From Spirochaetia bacterium (GTDB lineage: Bacteria; Spirochaetota; Leptospirae; Leptospirales; Leptonemataceae), in NCBI GenBank assembly GCA_016195395.1, contig JACPZR010000412.1:1-6560 (forward strand): a DNA stretch of 6,560 bases, written 5' to 3'. A program made the position numbers and the translations under genes. The notes beneath the pieces are model-generated. The model did no database searches. It was given only the letters and a program-made list of their open reading frames with translations, and was not told the DNA's origin. Below, piece after piece: positions 1-4,596 of this stretch (position 1 is the first letter of the stretch; each line of letters starts with the position of its first letter).

Positions 1-8
1 GACGGCGC

Positions 9-72
9 CGGGTCACAGGGAGCGGGATGCGACCGGCGTCACGCTCGCAACAGCGCGCGTGACGCCGACCCG
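9..72. repeat. Structured hairpin module, copy 1
   Basis: The inner stem is ggcgtcacgc (35-44) paired with gcgtgacgcc (57-66), 10 perfect base pairs, around the 12-nt loop tcgcaacagcgc (45-56). A second stem, cgggtc (9-14) with gacccg (67-72), follows directly on the 3' side. On the 5' side it is separated by a 20-nt bulge (15-34) containing gagcgggatgcga (20-32). The layout is the same as in the two other copies although the stem bases differ. Any further outer stem would run off the left edge of the window. Confidence 0.8.
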
Positions 73-100
73 AGGGCCGCCCCCCGCGGGGCGTGTGATT

Positions 101-117
101 CGGAGAGGGAGGGATTC
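101..117 (-). repeat. tRNA-Ser 3'-end fragment, direct copy 1
   Basis: These 17 bases are identical to 646-662 of the intact tRNA-Ser gene: discriminator base, 3' acceptor strand, T-stem strand and the first T-loop bases. Similarity stops inside the T loop, and the next bases (tctccgcac) do not continue as a tRNA. Such short 3' remnants are typical of attachment sites left by elements that recombine into tRNA genes. That role is inferred only. Confidence 0.8.
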
Positions 118-169
118 TCTCCGCACATCCTGTGCTTCGAGACGCCGAAAGGTGGCGGACATCCTGTCC

Positions 170-199
170 GCATATTAGATGTGCGCTGACGCGCACGGC
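170..199. repeat. Second repeat module with 6-bp hairpin, copy A
   Basis: This 30-base block matches 459-488 at 28 of 30 positions. It contains gtgcgc (181-186) and gcgcac (191-196) closed by a tgac tetraloop. The other copy has the same stem with a tcac loop. Just upstream is another short perfect hairpin, gcggaca-tcc-tgtccgc (155-171). The following sequence runs into the inverted tRNA-Ser fragment at 226-240. Confidence 0.7.
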
Positions 200-225
200 A
201 GCGTGCGAACCGGCGGGGGTTCTCA

Positions 226-240
226 CCCTCCCTCTCCGCA
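226..240 (+). repeat. tRNA-Ser 3'-end fragment, inverted copy
   Basis: The bases ccctccctctccgca are the exact reverse complement of 644-658, so this 15-nt piece of the tRNA-Ser 3' end and trailer lies in the orientation opposite to the two other fragments and the gene. A more diverged version of the same block appears at about 511-531 (ttctcacccttccacacac), in the equivalent place after the second copy of the 30-bp module. The inverted fragment therefore belongs to the repeated unit and is not a one-off event. Confidence 0.7.
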
Positions 241-272
241 CTGCCACCAACTACGAGCTGGATGCGTGGCGA

Positions 273-361
273 GGGGTGCCGATCGCGCGGGGCCGTGAGC
301 TGGATGCGAACATCGGACAACCGCAACAGCGTTTGTCCGACCGCGCGCGCATCGGCACCCC
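273..361. repeat. Structured hairpin module, copy 2
   Basis: The inner stem is tcggacaa (313-320) with ttgtccga (333-340), 8 perfect base pairs, around the 12-nt loop ccgcaacagcgt (321-332). The outer stem pairs ggggtgccgat (273-283) with atcggcacccc (351-361) and cgcgcgg (284-290) with ccgcgcg (341-347), leaving a 3-nt bulge at 348-350. As in the other copies, the inner and outer stems are contiguous on the 3' side. On the 5' side a 22-nt bulge (291-312) separates them and holds gagctggatgcga (297-309). An extra copy of gagctggatgcg without its own hairpin sits at 255-266. Confidence 0.85.
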
Positions 362-375
362 GGGACACGAATCTC

Positions 376-393
376 TGCGGAGAGGGAGGGATT
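376..393 (-). repeat. tRNA-Ser 3'-end fragment, direct copy 2
   Basis: These 18 bases are identical to 644-661 of the tRNA-Ser locus, including two bases beyond the discriminator. After the T-loop boundary the sequence diverges (actcgcggc). It sits 14 bp downstream of hairpin module 2. Confidence 0.8.
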
Positions 394-458
394 ACTCGCG
401 GCATCCGGCCGCTCGTGAGGCGAGCAGAAGCTCGCGTCCGCGCTGTTGCGCGTTGCTC

Positions 459-488
459 GCATATTGGATGTGCGCTCACGCGCACGGC
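459..488. repeat. Second repeat module with 6-bp hairpin, copy B
   Basis: This is the partner of the block at 170-199, 289 bp away, with two substitutions. The hairpin is gtgcgc (470-475), loop tcac, gcgcac (480-485). Immediately to the left, cgctgttgcg (441-450) is the reverse complement of the conserved loop core cgcaacagcg of the large hairpin modules. This suggests a decayed, inverted copy of that module. To the right, 491-507 (cttcgaacgccgaaagg) resembles 135-152, but that block lies on the other side of copy A, so the array has been reshuffled. Confidence 0.65.
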
Positions 489-528
489 GCCTTCGAACGC
501 CGAAAGGCTTCTCACCCTTCCACACACT

Positions 529-646
529 GCATGCGCGCTGCCCAGGGGGGTGGAGTAGGGTCACAACGAGCGGGATGCGAGTGGTGAGACGCTCGCAACA
601 GCGCGCGTCTCACTGACCCTTGGCCACCCCCTGGGCAGCGCGATGC
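529..646. repeat. Structured hairpin module, copy 3, abutting tRNA-Ser
   Basis: This is the most complete copy. The inner stem is gtgagacgc (584-592) with gcgtctcac (605-613), around the loop tcgcaacagcgc (593-604). The middle stem is agggtca (557-563) with tgaccct (614-620). The 5' bulge of 20 nt (564-583) holds gagcgggatgcga (568-580). The outer stem pairs 529-553 with 624-646: 16 perfect base pairs in the core (cgcgctgcccaggggg), with single-base bulges on either side. The outer arm ends exactly on the tRNA discriminator base at 646. If the tRNA transcript reads through, this whole structure would lie in its 3' trailer. Confidence 0.8.
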
Positions 647-732
647 GGAGAGGGAGGGATTCGAACCCCCGGACAGGTTACCCCATCAACAGTTTTCGAG
701 ACTGCCCCGATCGACCGCTCCGGCACCTCTCC
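646..732 (-). tRNA. tRNA-Ser, anticodon CGA
   Basis: The reverse strand folds as a class II tRNA. The acceptor stem is GGAGAGG/CCTCTCC, the D stem CCG/CGG, and the anticodon stem GCAGT/ACTGT with loop CTCGAAA, giving anticodon CGA at 696-698 for UCG codons. The long variable arm forms a 6-bp stem with a GTAA loop, and the T arm is GGGGG-TTCGAAT-CCCTC. The discriminator is G (646). The next bases on that strand are CAT, so CCA is not encoded and must be added enzymatically. The long variable arm is the class II feature shared by serine, leucine and bacterial tyrosine tRNAs, and the overall sequence matches serine. The gene is complete, so any element recombining at its 3' end has restored it. 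It is divergent from trpA. Confidence 0.97.
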
Positions 733-850
733 CGCAACTCACGCCGCGAGACGGCGCTTGTGCAGGGCCAGATTTTCGTTTCGGCGCCGCCCGGCTAGTC
801 AAAAAAAACGTGAGGTGTATGGCTGGCAGCATCGCCCAAAAACGTATTGC

Positions 851-1732
851 ATGTCTCACCCGTCGTTCAAGGTTCGCCCGTTGACACTCGCTGAATACAT
901 CCGTGCCCGCGTGAGACTCCGCCCTGTCTATATGCCGTACCTGACGGTGGGCGACCCGTCGTTCAAAGAGACCCCGGCCCTTGCGATCGCGATGATTGAT
1001 GAAGGCGCGGATATCATTGAACTTGGAATTCCGTTCAGTGACCCCACCGCGGACGGACCCGTGATCCAGGCGGCGATGGTCCGCTCCATGAAACAGCCGG
1101 ACTTTTCATTGCCGGCCATCTTTGAAGCGGCGCGCCAGATCCACACAGCCCGGCCCGATGTGCCGCTTGTTCTCCTTACATATCTCAATCCTGTGATGAA
1201 CGGCTTTGCCGCACCCACGCCAGAAGAGCGGCTCCGTCGCTTTGTGGATGCCTGCGAGCGCTCCGGGGTGATGGGACTTGTGATTCCGGACCTGCCGTTT
1301 GAAGCGCCGGAATCGGAGATGCTTTTCGCTGCGTGCCGCGGGACAAACGTCGGACAGGTGGGGATGGTCGCTCCCAACACGTCGCCTAAGCGGATCCGGC
1401 GCATGAAGCGTCACGCATCCGGCTTCGTATATTATGTAACCAGTTATGGAGTCACCGGAGAGCGGAGCGAGATGCCGGAGGGGCTTTCCCAGAAAGTCGA
1501 AGAAGTGCGTGAGCTCTCGGGTCTTCCGGTGCTTGCGGGCTTCGGCATCTCGAAACCCGAGCATGTGGAATCGCTCGCCAATTTGGACGGAGTGATCGTC
1601 GGCAGTCTCAATCACCGCATCATTTCTGAAAACCCGGCGGGCGCAACAGACGCTCTCGCTCGGACCACAAAGGGCTTTGTCGACGCATTGGCCAAGCTGG
1701 GGCATCCGGCGCATCCGTCTCCTGCGCGTTGA
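851..1732 (+). CDS. trpA: Tryptophan synthase alpha subunit
   Basis: TrpA cleaves indole-3-glycerol phosphate to indole and glyceraldehyde-3-phosphate, and indole is channelled to TrpB in the cytoplasmic alpha2-beta2 complex. The protein is a complete TIM barrel. ELGIPFSDPTADGP carries the two catalytic acids, Glu57 and Asp68 (Salmonella Glu49 and Asp60). YYVTSYGVTGERS (about 194-206) is the mobile active-site loop. AGFGIS (229-234) and VGS (250-252) are phosphate-binding segments. The start is uncertain. ATG 851 gives 293 residues but has no clear ribosome site. TTG 881 has AAGG at 869-872 with an 8-nt spacer, gives 283 residues, and places the first barrel strand at the usual distance from the N terminus. 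The open frame continues upstream through the tRNA, but that part is not plausible protein. No trpB lies beside it in the window. The C-terminal tail is a few residues longer than usual. Confidence 0.95.
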   Translation: MSHPSFKVRPLTLAEYIRARVRLRPVYMPYLTVGDPSFKETPALAIAMIDEGADIIELGIPFSDPTADGPVIQAAMVRSMKQPDFSLPAIFEAARQIHTARPDVPLVLLTYLNPVMNGFAAPTPEERLRRFVDACERSGVMGLVIPDLPFEAPESEMLFAACRGTNVGQVGMVAPNTSPKRIRRMKRHASGFVYYVTSYGVTGERSEMPEGLSQKVEEVRELSGLPVLAGFGISKPEHVESLANLDGVIVGSLNHRIISENPAGATDALARTTKGFVDALAKLGHPAHPSPAR

Positions 1733-1793
1733 AGCGATTTTGGTTCTTTTGGTCCGGGTCGCCCGAAAAAGTCTTGTAGCTTGAAAAGGCCTC

Positions 1794-1807
1794 CGGGAAG
1801 CTTCCCG
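1794..1807. other. 14-bp perfect palindrome before the cyclase start
   Basis: The sequence cgggaagcttcccg is a perfect 14-bp palindrome ending 2 bp before the ATG at 1810. Its left half, gggaag, is the only purine-rich stretch at ribosome-site distance, so pairing could mask it, or a dimeric protein could bind here. Both roles are inferred. A palindrome of this length could also be chance. Confidence 0.35.
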
Positions 1808-1809
1808 CC

Positions 1810-3822
1810 ATGAAGAAACCGGCCCTTGTGATCATGATTGTCTCTGCGGCGGTCATGGTATTCTTCCCGCTAGCTCTCTTTCTCGCAAGCATGGCTGGCA
1901 ACCAGTCGCTCGTAGAGGGGATGGCAGGGATCTTTCGAGAGGTCTACTTCACTGTAGTTCCCGGCGCCTTCCTTGTGGGTCTTGCGATCTTCTTCTATGA
2001 CAGGCTGGCTGCTGCAGAAAAAAACCGCTTCGGCAAGTCCGGCATCCTCTGGAGCGTTGTTCTGGGCCTGGCTCTCCTTCTCTATGTCTTTGCTTATTCA
2101 TCCTCTCCGGGTTCTGTGTTTCATCGCGTTGATTCTATTCTGCCGTTCCTTGACCCGCTGGCTCCGGACCTTTACACCTTTGCGATCTGGCTGTCTCTGT
2201 TCGCCATGGTGGTTTCCATCTTTTTCGTCTATGCCGCCGTAACACGCATTGGATTCGACAAGAAGAAGACCGGAAGTCTCATGATTGGTTTTCTTTCTTC
2301 GCTGGCCTTCTCCCTGTTCCTCGTAAAGGTTCCGCTCTTCTCCTATCTCGAAGAGTCGTTTATCGCCCTGCGTTATTCATGGAGTTTCCTCTTTACACTG
2401 CGCAACCCCTCTACTCAGGACGTGCCGGGCCTCCAAACCCCGGAAGGCCGTTCGGTGAAATACTGCCCGCCTCCGGCCGACGTTACCGGACAGCAGCTTG
2501 TGGTGATCCCGCCCAACCCGCCGGGTGTCCGCGATGACATTGAAATCATTGGTATCTCCAACAAGACCATCGAACAGGTTCATGGCGACTGGCCGCTGGA
2601 CTGGCAGCATTACGCTGACCTGTCCGACCGTCTTTCCGGCGCCACCGGCAACATCCTCCTGTTCGACATCAGCTTTCTGGATGAGAAGGGTGTATTTGGT
2701 GGAAACTATTGCGGAAAGCGCTTCCAGTGTATGCCGATTGGCGGCAACCAACTACGCCGCCAGGTCGATGTCCTTGCTGATTCCATCGCTCGTTCTAAAA
2801 CGACGATCCTTTCTGACTACCCGATGGAGACCAGTGACGAAGCACGCGCTGAGATCGCGAACTATGAACGGCGCTTGGATGTTCTCAGAAAGAAGAACCG
2901 GCTGAAGCACGTCAAGAACGGCCAGTATGCAGCCGTGTGGGCCAAGCTCCCGCTGCCCACCGTGGAAGGCGTTGCCCGCGCGCTCAAGGGCCTCGGTTAC
3001 GCGAATATTATCAAGAACGAATACGGTATGAACCGCCAGGTTCCGGTCGCCATGCGTCTCGTGAACATGCAGCGCGCCGGCCAGCCGGACTACAATCCGG
3101 ATGTTGATGACGAGTACTATCCAGGTATCGACCTTCTGATCCTTGCATACCATTACGGCATCGATCCCGTTGAGGACATCGAAATTGACTGGCTTGCGGG
3201 CACGGTCTCTTTGAAGAACATTCCGCAGAAAAAGAAGAAGAAGCTGAACCTTCAGACCGGCGAATTTGACGAGATCGACATCATGGCCAAGCCCAACCCG
3301 GAACGGATGGTCGTCATTCCGGTCAATCGCACCGGTCTCATGAACATCAACTTCCGCGGCGGCCGGTATTGTTTCCGCTACAGGGAATTCCTCGAGACAT
3401 CGCAGATGGATCCGGGTTCCGCGGCAGCTTTCAATGATAAGATAACGCTCACCGCTATGTACTACGCCACGGGCGTGGGGACTGCAAAAGATATGCACTT
3501 GTCGCCCTACGGCGACATGGCGGGGATTGAGCACCACGCGTACGCGCTGAATACCATGTTGAACCAGGATTTTGCGCGGGACGCGTCGCCCTGGGTGAAC
3601 CTGCTGATCCTTCTGGCCGTGGGCATCATCATGGGAATTTACCAGCCTCGTGTACCCACTTGGATGAGCTTCTTACTGCTCGTGGGAATTGCGGTCACAT
3701 ATATCGCCGTCACGCTGTTGGTTACGTTCGGAATCTACAGCTACCTTCATGTGTTCCCCACAGTCGTCATCGAACAGTTTGTGATACTCGTGGGTTTCAT
3801 CGGCTTCAGGGCACTGACGTAA
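1810..3822 (+). CDS. CHASE2 membrane sensor half of a split adenylate cyclase
   Basis: This 670-residue frame holds the sensory part of a CHASE2-class III cyclase. Five hydrophobic segments (about 4-28, 45-63, 78-97, 122-144, 156-177) come first, with basic loops after the second and fourth, so the N terminus should be cytoplasmic. A CHASE2 domain follows (about 244-590): IEIIGIS near 244, WPLDW, a NILLFDISF strand, and MAGIEHHAYALNTML near 570. It should be extracytoplasmic. It contains a run of five lysines (474-478). Three C-terminal membrane helices (about 598-615, 619-642, 645-666) return the chain to the cytoplasm. The frame then stops at TAA 3820-3822, exactly where the cytoplasmic linker to the cyclase begins. 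The same frame continues after the stop as recognisable cyclase. CHASE2 is an extracellular sensor domain; its ligand here cannot be read. Translated alone it would be a sensor with no output. Start: ATG 1810, with only a weak upstream gggaag. Confidence 0.88.
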   Translation: MKKPALVIMIVSAAVMVFFPLALFLASMAGNQSLVEGMAGIFREVYFTVVPGAFLVGLAIFFYDRLAAAEKNRFGKSGILWSVVLGLALLLYVFAYSSSPGSVFHRVDSILPFLDPLAPDLYTFAIWLSLFAMVVSIFFVYAAVTRIGFDKKKTGSLMIGFLSSLAFSLFLVKVPLFSYLEESFIALRYSWSFLFTLRNPSTQDVPGLQTPEGRSVKYCPPPADVTGQQLVVIPPNPPGVRDDIEIIGISNKTIEQVHGDWPLDWQHYADLSDRLSGATGNILLFDISFLDEKGVFGGNYCGKRFQCMPIGGNQLRRQVDVLADSIARSKTTILSDYPMETSDEARAEIANYERRLDVLRKKNRLKHVKNGQYAAVWAKLPLPTVEGVARALKGLGYANIIKNEYGMNRQVPVAMRLVNMQRAGQPDYNPDVDDEYYPGIDLLILAYHYGIDPVEDIEIDWLAGTVSLKNIPQKKKKKLNLQTGEFDEIDIMAKPNPERMVVIPVNRTGLMNINFRGGRYCFRYREFLETSQMDPGSAAAFNDKITLTAMYYATGVGTAKDMHLSPYGDMAGIEHHAYALNTMLNQDFARDASPWVNLLILLAVGIIMGIYQPRVPTWMSFLLLVGIAVTYIAVTLLVTFGIYSYLHVFPTVVIEQFVILVGFIGFRALT

Positions 3823-3876
3823 GAGGAAAACGTAAAGTTCATTCGGAACACGTTCTCCAAATTCGTTTCACAGGAT

Positions 3877-4548
3877 GTGGTGGAAGAACTCCTAGCGAAC
3901 CCGGAGGCGATTGCGCTGGGGGGCGCCAAGAAGGAGATTTCCGTCTTCTTCTCTGACGTGCGCGGATTCACCACGATTTCTGAGCAGTTGGGACCGGAAG
4001 ACTTGGTCCACTTGCTCAATGAATACTTGTCTGAAATGACGGAGTTGATCATCGACTTCCGCGGCACCATCGACAAATACATGGGAGACGCGATCATGGC
4101 GTTCTGGGGCGCTCCATCGCCAAACGACGAGCATGCCTACTATGCATGTGTGGCCGCGCTTTCGCAGAGAATCGCACTGAAAGAGCTGCAGGTGCGCTGG
4201 TCCACGCGGAACATTCCGGTCCTCGATATCGGGATTGGTATCAATACGGGGCAGGCTGTTGTAGGAAACATGGGTTCCAACCGGCGTATGGACTATACCA
4301 TCATGGGGGACACTGTAAACCTTGGATCCCGCTTGGAAGGGATTACAAAGACCTACGGGGTGAAGATTTGTATTTCCGAGTTTACGTACGAACGGGTTAA
4401 AAATCGTGTGTATGCAAGAGAGTTGGACCTGGTCCGGGTGAAAGGAAAGCTGGAACCTGTCCGCATTTACGAGCTCATGGGTCTGAAGGACCCCGCCGAT
4501 CTGGAAAAGCTGAAACGGTCTTACCAGTTGGCGCATCACGGTTCGTAA
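3877..4548 (+). CDS. Class III adenylate cyclase catalytic domain, split from CHASE2 sensor
   Basis: This is a complete class III nucleotide cyclase domain, converting ATP to cAMP. Counting from GTG 3877, the metal-binding aspartates are Asp27 (FFSDVRGFTTISE) and Asp71 (DKYMGDAIMAFWGAP). Lys67 and Asp139 (RMDYTIMGD) are the adenine-selecting pair, and Asn148 and Arg152 (VNLGSRLEG) are the transition-state residues. All six are present, so the domain looks catalytically intact and specific for ATP. It acts as a dimer in the cytoplasm. It lies in the same frame as the CHASE2 half, and the 54 bp between the TAA and this GTG still encode a typical linker (KFIRNTFSKFVSQDV). The GTG lacks a convincing ribosome site. 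The frame may therefore be the 3' part of one gene broken by a nonsense change, a reinitiated soluble cyclase, or a sequencing error. Domain identity is near certain; the start is not. Confidence 0.88.
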   Translation: MVEELLANPEAIALGGAKKEISVFFSDVRGFTTISEQLGPEDLVHLLNEYLSEMTELIIDFRGTIDKYMGDAIMAFWGAPSPNDEHAYYACVAALSQRIALKELQVRWSTRNIPVLDIGIGINTGQAVVGNMGSNRRMDYTIMGDTVNLGSRLEGITKTYGVKICISEFTYERVKNRVYARELDLVRVKGKLEPVRIYELMGLKDPADLEKLKRSYQLAHHGS

Positions 4549-4558
4549 CTCTCTGGAA

Positions 4559-4579
4559 GGGGAGCTGATTTAGTTCCCC
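4559..4579 (+). terminator. Hairpin between cyclase and dxs, terminator-like
   Basis: The sequence ggggagct (4559-4566) pairs with agttcccc (4572-4579), 8 base pairs including one G-T, around a 5-nt gattt loop. It starts 10 bp after the cyclase stop and ends 17 bp before the dxs ATG. No T tract follows (gtccgcc), so it is a poor intrinsic terminator. It could instead attenuate, protect mRNA ends, or structure the dxs leader. Confidence 0.4.
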
Positions 4580-4596
4580 TGTCCGCCAAGAAATCG

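Larger units (their letters stand above)
1..645. repeat. Tandem array of ~270-bp units carrying tRNA-Ser 3'-end fragments
   Basis: This stretch has no credible gene; its open frames are low-complexity products of GC-rich repeats. It is built of repeated modules. The 17 bases cggagagggagggattc, which are the discriminator, acceptor 3' strand and part of the T arm of the adjacent tRNA-Ser read on the + strand, recur in the same orientation at 101-117, at 378-393 (16 of 17) and in the tRNA itself at 646-662. The spacings are 277 and 268 bp. An inverted copy lies at 226-240. Upstream of each direct copy is a hairpin module with a conserved loop. A second module (170-199 and 459-488, 28 of 30 identical) alternates with it. 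The array starts at or before the left window edge. It could be a stack of small non-autonomous elements inserted at the tRNA 3' end, or duplications of the tRNA flank; no recombinase is visible here. Confidence 0.85.

Noticed and set aside
39..587. Open frames of 98-162 codons on both strands in the repeat region
   Set aside because: They overlap each other on both strands, consist of Arg/Ala-rich translation of GC-rich repeats, and have no ribosome site or domain. Their length follows from the scarcity of stops at high GC.
9..646. CRISPR array
   Set aside because: Repeat spacing is about 270 bp, the repeats are structured and diverged, and there are no uniform spacers of 25-40 bp.
273..646. 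Integron attC cassette array
   Set aside because: The hairpins recall attC in having conserved unpaired bases and variable stems. I could not place the GTT-type core sites at the ends, and no cassette genes lie between them.
775..802. Promoter for tRNA-Ser on the - strand, TTGACT at 797-802
   Set aside because: The -35-like hexamer is good, but no acceptable -10 lies 16-18 bp downstream, so it is not reported as a feature.
620..850. Upstream extension of the trpA frame, giving a 370-residue product
   Set aside because: It reads through the antisense of tRNA-Ser and yields the CGEGGIRTPG-type peptide known as a tRNA-derived annotation artefact. Nothing in it resembles TrpA.
1755..1770. cggg-tcg-cccg followed by aaaaa as a terminator after trpA
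   Set aside because: The stem is only 4 bp and is followed by A residues, not T, on the + strand.
2752..3537. Long - strand frame of 261 codons opposite the CHASE2 gene
   Set aside because: It is a shadow of the real gene on the + strand. The + strand frame shows domain motifs and membrane helices and the antisense frame shows none.
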